NCBI GenBank assembly: GCA_020633075.1
Contig: JACKEI010000005.1
Span: 1 to 64,000 of the forward strand
Direction: 5' to 3'
From: Sandaracinaceae bacterium
Lineage (GTDB): Bacteria > Myxococcota_A > Polyangia > Polyangiales > Houyiibacteriaceae
DNA: 64,000 nt
Within the stretch, counting starts at the first letter, position 1. Every line of letters starts with the position of its first letter. Shown one piece after another: positions 50,106 through 60,500 of the stretch. A model generated the notes under the pieces. That model worked only from the letters and a program-made list of their open reading frames with translations, had not been told where the DNA came from and ran no database searches. A program made the translations under genes and the position numbers.

Positions 50106-51143
50106 TCAGGGCGCCCGCTGCCCGCAGCGGAGGTCCGGCAGGCTGGGGCAACCGGCGACCGCGGCCTCCGCCACCGCGAGCTCCACGCGGACGTAGTGAT
50201 CGAAGCCGACCGTCTGGAATGGGTCGTCCATCCGGAGGTACTCGCCGGAGGCGTCCGACGACAACAGCACGCTCCCGCGCAGGCCGTACTCCGAGGTACC
50301 GAGCCAGCCGCAGGTCCGCAGCGTGTACTCGGTCTCGCTGACCTCCGCGTCGAGCATCGCACAGCCCATGGTCGCCACGCCGTCGGCCGTCAACATCAGG
50401 AACTCGTCACGCACACCGAGCGCGCATGCGGCCGCCGCGTCCGGCTCGTCGGAGTTGTGCTCGCACTTCTGCCACGCGCCCACCAGGGCCGCGCGGACCC
50501 CCGGGGTGACACGGGGCAGCGCATCGCAGCGCGCGTCGACGATGCCTCCCTCCACGTCTTCGCACCGGGAGACGGGCACCGTGTCGGGCGTCGGGTTGGG
50601 CTCGTGGTGAATGAAGCTGTCTTCGGCCGGGTGGTAGAACGACAGGTAGGGCCCGGTGCGCATGGCCAGGGCGCGCGTACGGGACCAGACGCGGGGCTCA
50701 CACGAGCGCGCCTCGATCACCCCCGCGACCTCTTCTATCGACGAGCGTGTGCATGGGTCACCGTAGCCCGGGTTCGTCAGCACACCGTCCGCGTCGATGC
50801 GTGTAGCGAGCTCGAACTCCGCGTTCGCGCACGCCTCGGCGGGGTCCTCGTGCTCGCCGAAGGGGTCGCAGACCAGCCAGTCGCCGAAGAGCTCCGACAA
50901 GGCCGCGCAGTCCCGCCCGCAGCTCACGCTGGTCTCGCCGTTCTGACACAGCCCGTCACCACACACGCTCGCGGGCAGGTTGTCGCAGTCGCCGCAGCTG
51001 CCGCGCTCGCCCTCTTCGCACAGCAGGTTTCCGCAGATTCCGCCGCCGCCCGCGCCCTCGCCGCAGCCCAGCAGCAAGGCGATGGCGCCCACGATCACGC
51101 TCGTCGTCGTCCGACAGGCGCTGGTTCGAGTCCTCTTCAGCAT
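50106..51143 (-). CDS. Lipoprotein with tandem cysteine-rich (myxobacterial-type) repeats
   Basis: 345 residues. SVIVGAIALLLGCGEGAGG is a lipoprotein signal with Cys27. The mature protein opens with two repeats, CGNLLCEEGERGSCGDCD and VCGDGLCQNGETSVSCGRDC, of the CG-x-G-x-C-x-x-GE-x-x-x-x-C type that is abundant on myxobacterial surface proteins, followed by a beta-rich domain (DWLVCDPFGE, YLSFYHPAEDSFIHHEPN) with further paired cysteines. A surface or periplasmic binding role is likely. It is convergent with the neighbouring lipoprotein gene. Confidence 0.8.
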   Translation of the reverse strand: MLKRTRTSACRTTTSVIVGAIALLLGCGEGAGGGGICGNLLCEEGERGSCGDCDNLPASVCGDGLCQNGETSVSCGRDCAALSELFGDWLVCDPFGEHEDPAEACANAEFELATRIDADGVLTNPGYGDPCTRSSIEEVAGVIEARSCEPRVWSRTRALAMRTGPYLSFYHPAEDSFIHHEPNPTPDTVPVSRCEDVEGGIVDARCDALPRVTPGVRAALVGAWQKCEHNSDEPDAAAACALGVRDEFLMLTADGVATMGCAMLDAEVSETEYTLRTCGWLGTSEYGLRGSVLLSSDASGEYLRMDDPFQTVGFDHYVRVELAVAEAAVAGCPSLPDLRCGQRAP

Positions 51144-51168
51144 CGTGCTCTCCTCCTCCGTGGAAGCG

Positions 51169-54100
51169 TCAGCTTACACGATACCCCGGGAGCCGGAAGC
51201 GTGTTCGGCTGCCGCGCTCGTGCTTGGTGACCTCCAGCTGCACGTCGATGCGCTCCTTGAGCTCGCTCACGTGCGAGATGACGCCCACCATGCGGCCGGT
51301 CTGCTGGAGCTCCAGCAGGGTCTCCACGGCCAGGTCCAGGGTCTCCGCGTCCAGGCTGCCAAAGCCCTCGTCCACGAAGACGGTCTCGATGCGAATGCCG
51401 CCGAAGTGCGCCTGCACCACGTCCGCCAGTCCGAGGGCCAGCGCGAGCGCCGCCAGGAAGCCCTCACCCCCCGAGAGCGTGGTCGCGGGGCGCTGCTCTC
51501 CGGTGTAGTGGTCGTCGATGTCCAGGTCCAGGCCCTGAGCAGTGCGGCCGTCCCCCTGGGTGGTGCGCCGCACCAGGCGGTAGCGGCCGCGGCTGGTCTT
51601 CGCGAGGTGCTGGCTGGCCTGGAGCAGCACCTCGTCCAGGAACGACGCCAGCACGAAGCGGTGCAGGTTGATCTTGGCGCTGTTGGTGCCGTTGGCGACC
51701 TTGGCGAGCCCGTCCACCAGTAGGTAGCGCTGCTCCAGCGCGGCCACGGCTTGCTGCGCGGCCTCGTAGTCCGCGCACACCTGACGTGCACGCTCCAGGC
51801 TGTTGGCCTCTTCGCCCTGACGCTTGGTGGCCCGCTGGCTGTCTTCGCGCGCGCGCTGCGCCGCCGCCTCGAGCGTGTCCAGCTGAGGCCGCGCTTGTCC
51901 GGCCAGCTCCGCGTCCAGCGCGGTGAGGCGCGCCTGCACCTCCTTCAGGGCGTCCTCGTGGGCACGCACGCGCGCGTGGTTCTGCGCCAGCGCCTCCTTG
52001 CTCATGCGCGCGGCCGTGAACCCAGCCTCGTCGGTGAAGGGGCTGGCCTGAAGCGCCTCAGCCCAGGCGCGCTCCGCCGCGTCGACCTCGGCCTGCGCGG
52101 CGGCGAGCTCGTCCACCGCCGCGGTCTCTGCGCTGGTGCTCTTGGTGTGCTCTGTCTCGGCCTGCTGCAGCACCGCCTGCGCCGCCTCGTGCGCGGCCTC
52201 GGCGGTGCGCAGCAGGGTCTGCAGCGCCGCCGCGCGCGCACTCAGGTCCTCTGGGTCCTGAGGCTCCCCGCCCAGCAGGGCGAGCGCCGCCGCCTCTTCC
52301 TTCTCGGCCTCTTGCTGCTGATTGCGGGCGACCGTCTCTGCGTCGCGCGCCTCCTCGTACGCCTTTCTGGCCTCGGCCTCGGCGCTGGCCAAGCCCGCCC
52401 GCTGCGTCTGCGCCTCGGCCCTGCGGCGCGTCCGCGCGAGCGCGGTGTCGCGCAGCTGGACCGCGTGCTGCGCGCGCTGCTCCGCGGCCGGCAGGGACTC
52501 CCCGTCCAGCGCGGCGAGCTGAGCCGCCTGCAGCTCGCGCTTGGCGTCCAGCGTGGCCGCCGCCGCCGTCAGCGCCTGCTGAGCCGTGGTCAGCGCGGCC
52601 TGGGCCTCCCCTTGGGCCTTCTCCGCCGCCGCCAGATCTTCGTCTGACGGGAGCTGCTCATGGCCGCCCGCAGGCGCGGGGTGCTCCGCGGAGCCGCACA
52701 CTGGGCAGGGCTGCCCGGGCTCGAGCTCCTGCGCGAGGATGGCCGCGCGGCCCACACGCATGGCCGTCTGGAGGGCGCGCACCGTCACGGTGGCGGTGTC
52801 CAGCGCCGCTTGGGCGCGGGCACACTGGGCCTCCGCGCGGTCACGCGCCTCGCTCAGCTTGCGCACCGCCTCCGTGAGAGCGGCGGCCTGCTGGTGCTGA
52901 GCCAGCCGCGCGGCCGTGGCCTTCACCTCCGCCTCCGCCTCCGCCAGCTGCGCGGGGCTGTCCGCGAGCGCCAACAGCTCCGCGTCCAGCACCGCGAGCG
53001 CCGTCTGCGCGCTGTCCCGCGCTGTCTCCGCGGAGGCCTTGCTCGCCACTGCCGCGTCTAGCCCACGCTCGGCCTTCTCCCGCGCCGTGACACGCCGCGC
53101 CCACTCCCTGGCGAACCCGGCCAGCTTGTCCAGCCGCTCATACTCGCCCTGCCGCTCGTCGCGCTTGGCGCGCTCTTCGGCGGCGGCGCCGGCGGCCTCG
53201 CGCGCGCGCTCCACCTCCGCCAGCCGCGTCTTGGCTTCCGCGGCCGCGCGGTCCCGCTTATCCGTGCGCTCCGCACGCTTCTTCTTGGCCCCCTGCAGCG
53301 CGTCGTACGCCGGGACCAGCCCGAGCGCCTCCGTGCCGTGCAGGTGGCGCTGCCTCTCCGCCTCCACGCTCTCCGCCTCGGCTGCGAGACGCGCGCGTGC
53401 GTCTTCCGCGTCGTCGCGCTGCTGGAACCTCGCGTGCCGCTGCTTGCCCTGCTCCAGCATCCGCTCACACGCCGCGGCCGCGTCCGCTGCCTGCTTGGCC
53501 TCTGCCGAGAGCACGCGTTGTGCGCGCTGCTTGCCCTCGATCTTGGCCAGAAGCTCGTCGTGGGTGACCACCCCTTCGCTGCTCAGCAAGCCCTCGCGCC
53601 GCGCCCCACGGTCGTCGATGTCGCGCTTGAGCGCGCTCGCTCGCCGCTTCAGGTCCTGCTCCGCGCGGCTGTAGGCGGCGGTGTCGAACAGCGCGCGCAG
53701 GATGTCTTCGCGCTCCTTGGCGCCAGCCGAGAGCAGGTCGCGGAACTGCCCCTGGGGCAGCACCACCACGCGCCGAAACTGCGCCACCTCGAAGCCAATC
53801 AGCTCGTGAACGCGCTCCAAGACGGTGCTGACCTTGCGCTCGGCCAGCACCTCCACCACCGCAGCCCCGGGCTGGTCGCTGGCGAGGCGCCACAGCGTCG
53901 CGCTCGCGTTCTCCAGGATGACGCCCTCGCCGCGCTTCTTCGGGCGCTCTTGCGCGGGAAAGCGCTGCACGCGGTAGCACGCGTCGCCGATGGCGAAGTC
54001 CAGCTGCAGCTCGGTCATGGTGTCCGGGTCTGCGTGGTCGCTGCGCAGCTGCTCGGGCGTGCGCTCGCCGCCGGCGGAAACGCCGTAGAGCGCGGTGCAG

Positions 54101-54243
54101 ATGCCGTCCAAGATGGTGCTCTTGCCCGCCCCCGTGTCCCCGTGGATCAGAAACAGACGCGCGCCGCGCAGGTCACGGAAGTCCACCACCTCCTTGCCGG
54201 CGAAGGGGCCAAAGGCCGTCATCTCGAGCCGCAGCGGCTTCAT
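51169..54243 (-). CDS. sbcC: Nuclease SbcCD subunit C (Rad50-like SMC ATPase)
   Basis: 1024 residues. N-terminal MKPLRLEMTAFGPFAGKEVV, Walker A HGDTGAGKSTILDG, and a Q-loop region VVLPQGQFRDLLSAG; two long coiled-coil arms flank the zinc hook CPVCGSAEHP near residue 513; the C-terminal half-domain has the ABC signature TLSGGEGFLAALALALG and Walker B ETVFVDEGFGSLD. SbcC dimerises through the hook and works with SbcD to cleave hairpins and process double-strand breaks. The start overlaps sbcD's stop (ATGA), the classic sbcDC operon. Length is normal for the family. Confidence 0.95.
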   Translation of the reverse strand: MKPLRLEMTAFGPFAGKEVVDFRDLRGARLFLIHGDTGAGKSTILDGICTALYGVSAGGERTPEQLRSDHADPDTMTELQLDFAIGDACYRVQRFPAQERPKKRGEGVILENASATLWRLASDQPGAAVVEVLAERKVSTVLERVHELIGFEVAQFRRVVVLPQGQFRDLLSAGAKEREDILRALFDTAAYSRAEQDLKRRASALKRDIDDRGARREGLLSSEGVVTHDELLAKIEGKQRAQRVLSAEAKQAADAAAACERMLEQGKQRHARFQQRDDAEDARARLAAEAESVEAERQRHLHGTEALGLVPAYDALQGAKKKRAERTDKRDRAAAEAKTRLAEVERAREAAGAAAEERAKRDERQGEYERLDKLAGFAREWARRVTAREKAERGLDAAVASKASAETARDSAQTALAVLDAELLALADSPAQLAEAEAEVKATAARLAQHQQAAALTEAVRKLSEARDRAEAQCARAQAALDTATVTVRALQTAMRVGRAAILAQELEPGQPCPVCGSAEHPAPAGGHEQLPSDEDLAAAEKAQGEAQAALTTAQQALTAAAATLDAKRELQAAQLAALDGESLPAAEQRAQHAVQLRDTALARTRRRAEAQTQRAGLASAEAEARKAYEEARDAETVARNQQQEAEKEEAAALALLGGEPQDPEDLSARAAALQTLLRTAEAAHEAAQAVLQQAETEHTKSTSAETAAVDELAAAQAEVDAAERAWAEALQASPFTDEAGFTAARMSKEALAQNHARVRAHEDALKEVQARLTALDAELAGQARPQLDTLEAAAQRAREDSQRATKRQGEEANSLERARQVCADYEAAQQAVAALEQRYLLVDGLAKVANGTNSAKINLHRFVLASFLDEVLLQASQHLAKTSRGRYRLVRRTTQGDGRTAQGLDLDIDDHYTGEQRPATTLSGGEGFLAALALALGLADVVQAHFGGIRIETVFVDEGFGSLDAETLDLAVETLLELQQTGRMVGVISHVSELKERIDVQLEVTKHERGSRTRFRLPGYRVS

Positions 54244-55385
54244 GGGGCGTCCTCCTCCGCCTGCACGCTTGTGAACACCTCGGCCAGGACCGCGCGCTGC
54301 TCGTCGCTGAGCGTGCCTCCGCCCACTTCGCTGTAGAAGTCCGCGAAGAGCTGCACCTTGCTGCCGCGCACCGCGTCACGCGTGGGCAGGCTGGGGTCCG
54401 CCACGTCCAGGAAGGCGCTGCGCCGTAGATCCAGCACGTGCGGGTACACGGCGCGCAGCTTGGCCATGGGGTCAAGGAGCGCCCCCTTGTCGGTCAGCAG
54501 CACCTGCAGGTACGCCTGCTTGGCCGCGGGGTCCGGTTGGCTCAGCAGCTCCTCCAGCGTGCCCTCCACGCGCATGAGGTCGCGCTTGGGCGTGATGGGC
54601 AGGTGCTGCACCGTGGCGGCCCCGGTGGCGTTCAGCTCCACCAGGCTCACGCCCTTCTGGTGCTCGGCCTCCGAGAACGAATACTTCAGGAGCGAGCCCG
54701 AGTAGCGCAGCTCGGGGCGGCCAGCATCTTGCGGCCGGTGCAGGTGCCCCAGCGCCACGTAGTGAAAGCCGTCGAACACGCTGGGCTCCACCTGGCCACT
54801 GCCACCCACCGAGAGCGGGCGCTCCGACTCCGACTCCGTGCCCCCCTGCACGAACGCGTGCGCCACGCACACCGAGCGCGTGCCCGCGGGAGTGCGCGCG
54901 TGCGCCTGGGCCACCAGCGCCTGCATGGCCCGCTGGTGAGTGCGCGGGTCCTCGTAGGGCTGCGCCAGCTGCACGGTGGCCGGGTCTGCGTACGGCAGCG
55001 GGTGGAAGACCACGGGCCCGTGCGCGTCCGTGAGCGTGAGCGTGGGCAGCTCTGCCGTCATGGGCCCCGCGATGCAGACCCGCCGGTCCGCCATCAGGCG
55101 GGCACCAAAGCCAATGCGCTCGGCGCTGTCATGGTTGCCGGCGATCATGACCACGGGCAGCGCGAGGTCGAGCGACACGCGCGCCAGGAAGTCGTCCAGC
55201 ACGCACACCGCGTCCCCGGGCGGCACCGAGCGGTCGTAGATGTCCCCGGCGATGAGCAGCGCGTCCGGCTGGGTGTCCTTCAAGATGGCGTAGAGCTGCG
55301 CGAGCGCGTGCTGCTGGTCCTCCAGCAAGGAGCGTTGGTGCAGCACCTTGCCGAGGTGCCAGTCAGAGGTGTGGATGAAGCGCAT
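54240..55385 (-). CDS. sbcD: Nuclease SbcCD subunit D (Mre11-like)
   Basis: 381 residues from ATG 55385. All Mre11/SbcD phosphoesterase motifs are present: FIHTSDWHLGK, LIAGDIYDRSVPP, VVMIAGNHDSAERI, CVAHAFVQGG, and YVALGHLHRPQ, binding two Mn ions for exo- and endonuclease activity. A C-terminal capping region and SbcC-binding helices follow. It precedes sbcC with a 4-base overlap, so the subunits are made together. A slightly longer frame upstream (to 55418) lacks a better start. Confidence 0.95.
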   Translation of the reverse strand: MRFIHTSDWHLGKVLHQRSLLEDQQHALAQLYAILKDTQPDALLIAGDIYDRSVPPGDAVCVLDDFLARVSLDLALPVVMIAGNHDSAERIGFGARLMADRRVCIAGPMTAELPTLTLTDAHGPVVFHPLPYADPATVQLAQPYEDPRTHQRAMQALVAQAHARTPAGTRSVCVAHAFVQGGTESESERPLSVGGSGQVEPSVFDGFHYVALGHLHRPQDAGRPELRYSGSLLKYSFSEAEHQKGVSLVELNATGAATVQHLPITPKRDLMRVEGTLEELLSQPDPAAKQAYLQVLLTDKGALLDPMAKLRAVYPHVLDLRRSAFLDVADPSLPTRDAVRGSKVQLFADFYSEVGGGTLSDEQRAVLAEVFTSVQAEEDAP

Positions 55386-55445
55386 GGTGACGACCCCGGA
55401 GGGAGCGGGACTGTACACCCGGGGTGTGACACAGGGCCGGCTCGC

Positions 55446-57479
55446 TCACTCGAAGCGGCTGGTTGCGAGGAGCAGCAGCTCTGCCGCGCCAATGGGCTTG
55501 GTCGCGAGGACGGTCGCGGGGTCCTGCGCCACGAAGGCGGCGGCCTCGGCGCTGGGCGCACCCGAGACGAGCACGGCCGGGACGGTGACGCCGCGCCCAC
55601 GCAGCGTCTGCAGCGCCCAGAGGCCGTCGCCGTCCGGCATGTGGAGGTCCACCAGCAGCAGGCTGTAGGGGCGCTCGGCCTCCGACACGCGGCCGAGCGC
55701 GGCGGTCCCCGAGGCCGCGCCGTCCACCTCGTGCCCGAGGTCGCGCAAGCAGGCCTCCACGCCGAGGCGGAGGGCCTCGTCGTCGTCCACCAAGAGGATC
55801 CGAAGGCCCGCCGCGCTGGGGCGGGCAGCGGCGTCGGGGGCCTCCGCGTCCGGAGGTGGCACCGAGGGCCTGGCCGCGGCGGCGACCTCGTCGGACGAGC
55901 GGGGGAAGACCAACAGAAAGCGCGCGCCCTCGCCCGCAGCGGTGTCCAACACCAACGCGGCGCCGTGAGCCTTCGCCACACCGCGCACGATCGCGAGGCC
56001 GAGGCCACGCTCCGCGCCTCGGGTGGTGAAGAAAGGGTCGAAGATGCGGTCCGCGATGGAGCGCTCCATGCCGGGGCCGTCGTCGGAGACCTCGATGACG
56101 AGGCGCTCCCCAGCCGCCACCTCGTGGGGGATGCGGCTCCGCTCGAGGGTGCTGGCGGCGACGTCCCGCATGGCGGCCTCCACGCGCACCCGCCCGCCGC
56201 TCTGGGCGAGCGCATCGCGCGCGTTGGTGATCAAGTTCAGCAGCGCCTGCTCGAGGGCGCTCCGGTCGCCGACGAGCTCGAGGTCGTCGCTCACGTGCGG
56301 CTCGAGGGCCACGCCCGAGGGCAGCGTGGGGGCCAACACCTTGGCGATCCCCTCGACCAGCGCGGTCACGTCCACACGCTCGTGCTCACCCGTGGCGGCG
56401 CCCGCGTAGGCGCGCAGCCGCCGCGTGAGACGCATGCCACGCCCCACGGCGTCCTCGATGTGGGTGAGCGACACGGCGACGTCCGCGCTCCGCGTGACGC
56501 GCCGCGCGGCGAGCTGCGCGTGGGCCAGGATCACCCCGAGGACGTTGTTGAAGTCGTGGGCCACGCCGGCCGCCAGAAGCTCCAGCCCCTCCAGCTTGTG
56601 CGCCTCCGCGAGCCGGCGCTCGACGGCCCGCGCGTGGGTGACGTCGGTCACGATCGCGAGCGCACCGCGGTAGCGCCCCTCCTGGTCCAGCATCGGCTTG
56701 GTCGCCATGGTGGTCCACACGATCTCGCCGTCGCTGCACCGCAGAGGGGAGTCGTGGTGCTCGGCGATCCCCCGTCGACGCCGGTCCACGTTGTCCGAGG
56801 CTTTCTCGCGCGCACCGTCGGGCAGGAAGTCGAACATGGAGCGGCCCAGCATGGCCCCACGCGGCTGCCGCAGGATCTCCTCCATGCGCGCGTTGACGAA
56901 GGTGGTGCGGTTGTCGGCGTCGATCTCCCAGACGCCCTCGCTCATGGCCTCGAGGATGCTGGACAGCCGCGCCTCGCGCTGGCGCAGGCCCTCCATCGCG
57001 GCCGCGCGCGCGATGACGGCGGCGGCGCGCTCCGCGAACACGTCGAACACCGCCTCGATCGGACTGAAGTCCTCGACGGGCGCGTCGTGCATGACGGTCA
57101 GCATCCCCCGCGTGGCGCCGTGCTCGTCCACCAGCGTCCTCCCGAAGTACGCCTCGATGCCCTCCGCGCGCAGCAGGGTGTCCTCCGGAAACGCACGCCA
57201 GACGTCTCGTGCAGCCATGAACGAGCTCTGTTGCAGCACCTCCGCGCAGGGGGTCCCCGCGAGCTCGTAGCAGGTCGTGTCACGGTGGCGCCCCTCGTCC
57301 CGCCACGAGAGCACCTCGATCTCGTCGCGCTCGCCCACGTAGCGGCTCACCAGCGCGTGCCGAACCCCGAAGAGCTCCGTGATCCCCCGCGCCAAGGCAT
57401 CGAAGAACGCATCACCCGTCACACCGGAGGTCGCCTCGAGCAAGCGCGCAAGGGTCGACTCTTGGGAGGCCTTGTCCAC
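55446..57479 (-). CDS. Hybrid sensor histidine kinase (GAF-PAS-HK-receiver)
   Basis: 677 residues, no membrane segments. A GAF-like sensor (about 10-160) ends in GTRGMLTVMHDAP-type sequence; a PAS domain (168-285) reads ILEAMSEGVWEIDADNRTTF; the dimerisation helix has the phospho-acceptor in LAAGVAHDFNNVLG; the ATPase has the N box NLITNARDAL, G1 DDGPGM, F box FDPFFTTR and G2 GLGLAIVRG; the C-terminal receiver (from about 555) has LLVDDDEALR, the phosphorylatable Asp in LLLVDLHMPDG, and KPIG. It is a soluble phosphorelay kinase reading a cytoplasmic signal. No partner regulator gene is adjacent. Confidence 0.9.
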   Translation of the reverse strand: MDKASQESTLARLLEATSGVTGDAFFDALARGITELFGVRHALVSRYVGERDEIEVLSWRDEGRHRDTTCYELAGTPCAEVLQQSSFMAARDVWRAFPEDTLLRAEGIEAYFGRTLVDEHGATRGMLTVMHDAPVEDFSPIEAVFDVFAERAAAVIARAAAMEGLRQREARLSSILEAMSEGVWEIDADNRTTFVNARMEEILRQPRGAMLGRSMFDFLPDGAREKASDNVDRRRRGIAEHHDSPLRCSDGEIVWTTMATKPMLDQEGRYRGALAIVTDVTHARAVERRLAEAHKLEGLELLAAGVAHDFNNVLGVILAHAQLAARRVTRSADVAVSLTHIEDAVGRGMRLTRRLRAYAGAATGEHERVDVTALVEGIAKVLAPTLPSGVALEPHVSDDLELVGDRSALEQALLNLITNARDALAQSGGRVRVEAAMRDVAASTLERSRIPHEVAAGERLVIEVSDDGPGMERSIADRIFDPFFTTRGAERGLGLAIVRGVAKAHGAALVLDTAAGEGARFLLVFPRSSDEVAAAARPSVPPPDAEAPDAAARPSAAGLRILLVDDDEALRLGVEACLRDLGHEVDGAASGTAALGRVSEAERPYSLLLVDLHMPDGDGLWALQTLRGRGVTVPAVLVSGAPSAEAAAFVAQDPATVLATKPIGAAELLLLATSRFE

Positions 57480-57536
57480 GACCCTTCAACCCTACCCCAT
57501 CGAGCCGGAAGGGTGGGTGATCAAAGTGGCAGAAAC

Positions 57537-57557
57537 GCGCGTGCCTCGGGCACGCGC
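57537..57557 (-). terminator. Hairpin terminator of the FG-GAP gene
   Basis: Perfect 9-bp stem gcgcgtgcc / ggcacgcgc with a 3-base loop, seven bases past the stop at 57565 on the minus strand. It is followed by gtttct, a short U-rich run, so it is a weak intrinsic terminator for the minus-strand operon. Confidence 0.6.
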
Positions 57558-57564
57558 TGACGGG

Positions 57565-60500
57565 TCAGTGCCCCCACCAGGGGCTCGGGCTCGAGCGGTA
57601 GGCCACCACGTTGCGGTCTCCGGCGACGGACACGAGGAAGTCGAGGTAGCGGTCGCCGCTGACGTCGAGGGGCACGAGCGACGTGACTCGTCCGCTTCCG
57701 GCCTGCCGCACCACGCTGAGGATGAAGCGCGGCTGCGCGGCCCCGATGGACTGCAGCACCACGATGGACGCGCCCATGTCGAGGCCCGCCACGATCAGGT
57801 CCGCGTCGCCGTCAGCGTCCACGTCCGAGGCGCTCACGAAGGCTCCGGAGGGAGACACGACGTCCGCGGCCACGAGCGTGGGGTCGGCCGCGAAGGTGGC
57901 GCCGCGAGAGAGGTCCACGCGCACCGACGCGAGGTCCGCGCGGTACGAGACCACGTCTCCCATTCCGTCTCGGTCCACGTCGACGATGGTCACCGAGGAG
58001 GCGTTCGCGCCGCCAGCCCCTGTGTACACCGTGGTGGAGCTCCACGTGGCCCCGAGCTGCCCCGGGTTGTGCAACACGGTCACGCCGGAGGTCCCGCAGG
58101 CGAGCGCGATGTCGAGGTCGCCGTCGTCATCGAGGTCCCCGAGCGCGAGGCTGGTGCATGGCGCGCTGGTGGCGTCCAAGATGGTGCGCGTGAAGCCGCT
58201 GCCGCTCGCGTCGTGCGCGTAGACGGCGGCGCGTCCCTCGCTGCCGCCGTTGGAGGCCACGACGATCTCGTGAAGCCCGTCGCCGTCGAGGTCCCCCATG
58301 ACCACGGCGCGCGCCTTGTCGAAGGGGGTCAGCGCCTGCCGCGCGGCGTAGGTCAGGTCCCCGGCGCCGCGCACGTAGCCGACCAGCCCCCCCGCCTCGG
58401 AGACGACGGCGAAGTCCGCGCGCTGGTCGCCCGTGACGTCGCCTGCCGCGATGGCGCTGATGACCTCACCCGCTTGCGCGTTCCCCACGACCAGCTCCTC
58501 GATCATGCTCAGGTCTCGGGAGCGCGCGCGCCACAGCACGATCTCGCCCCCCGCCAGGCCCGACGCGCCGATGACGTCCGTCGCGCCGTCCGCGTCGACG
58601 TCGTATGCGATCGTGGCTCCCACGTCGACGGAGCGGTCCACGACGCGCGGCGAGAAGCCCAGGTTGGAGACGAACCAGGAGACGTAGCGCACCACGCTCT
58701 GGAACCCCGCGGAGTACGCGACGATGTCGGCGTCGAAGTCGCCGTCGTAGTCCCCTGCGGCGACGGCGGATGCGCCCGCGAGGTCCGCGACGAACACGTG
58801 CTGCGCGAACAGCCCACTGCCGATCTCGTCGATGAAGCCCACGGAGTCGCGCGCCGCCACGGAGTACACGATCTCGTCCGTGCCGTTGCGGCCGAGGTCA
58901 CGAACCGCGATGTCGGTGCCCACGAGCCCGCCAAAGGGTAGCCGCTCACCGTTGGGCTCCACGCCCACCGAGACGCCCTCGTAGCTGCCGCCACGCAGAG
59001 CCAGGATGCCCATGCCGGTCGGACCCAACACCACCAGGTCGGGGTCGCCGTCGGCCCCGCCCTCGACGTCGCCGATGAGCACCTTCGTGGGATTCCCGAC
59101 GCCGGGCAGCAGGGAGCCGACGTTCACGCTGATCTTCGCCGCGAAGGCGCCGCTGCCTGCTCCGGGATAGATGGAGATGACGGCAGAGCTCGAGGAGTAG
59201 GCGACGACGTCCGGCATCCCGTCGCCCGTCGCGTCGGCGACGAAGACCCCGGTGGTGCCCGCCGCGGAGCCGTCGATGGTGACCGCCCCGCCCGCGACCC
59301 CTGCGGCGTCGAGCGGGTGGTAGACCAGCGCGCTGCCCTCGAGGGCCACGGCGACGGACGACGCGACGCCGGCGACCCGACCGAGCGCGAAGGCCGTCCC
59401 GCTGACGGTGAGGCCCATGGAGAGCTTGGGGGTGATGGTGCGGTTGAAGTCCGTACCGACCTCGTAGGACATCACCGCGCCCGCCGCGCTCAGCGTGACC
59501 AGCTCGAGCCCTGCGTCGCCGTCCACGTCGCCCGCGAGCACACGCACGGTGCCGCCGTTGGCATCGCAGGCCGTCGACGAGTAGCTGAGCCCGTTGTTGA
59601 GGTTGTTGCCTGAGTGGTGCAGCATGATGCGAGCGTTCATGGGGCACGAGCCGCTCAGGTCCTCCCGCACGTAGACGAGCTCCTCGAAGCCGTTCGTGTC
59701 GAGGTCGGTGGACAAGAGCTGCGTGACGCCCGTCGTCGAGGAGCTCACCTGAGTCTCGGACGAGGGCAGACAGAAGGTGCTGAAGCGGTCGAAGGCGGCG
59801 TTGATGCACTCGATGTTCACGATCGGGTTCACGCAGTTGGCTTGCCCCGCGTACTTCCCGTCTCCGTCCGGGTCTTCCGAGGGGCGCGCCACCGCGCCTG
59901 CCAAACGCATGGTGCAGTCGTTGATGATCCCGTCGCAGGACTCCGGTGCGGAGGGGAAGGTCAGCGGGTCGAGGTCGTCGCAGTCCGTGTTCGGGAGCCC
60001 GCCCGGCAGGTCGGGGTCGCAGGACAGGCTGGAGGGGGAGGCGAAGCCGTCGCCGTCCACGTCCTCGCCCGGGTCGGGACCCACGCCCGTGGGGCTCTCG
60101 CAGTCGTCGTGGCGCCCGTCGCACACGTCGGGCGCGCCCGGGTAGACGTTGGGGTCGATGTCGTCGCAGTCCGTGTGCGGAATGGAGATGAGCGTGCCCT
60201 CCTCGGTGAACACGTCCTCGCAGACCGAGGGGTCGAGGTCCATGGGCGCGAAGCGGTCACCGTCGAAGTCCTCGACGAGCCGACGCAGCGGCGGTGTGGC
60301 GTCGGTGCAGGTCGAGACCACGCCGTCACAGGCCTCGACGGTGGCGCCGGGGAAGGCGGTCGCGCGCGTGTCGTCGCAGTCCTCGGGCAGTCCGCAGCCG
60401 ATGGCCACGAAGCCGTCCCCGTCCAGGTCCGCGTTGGGGTAGGCCCGCGCGTCGCTGTCGTCGCAGTCGACCTCGAAGGGGGCGAACTCCGGGCGCACGT

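Noticed and set aside
54438..57560. A 1040-codon plus-strand open frame opposite sbcD and the histidine kinase
   Set aside because: Its translation is His/Arg/Val-rich nonsense, a mirror of high-GC codon use; the minus-strand genes are unmistakable sbcD and a histidine kinase.
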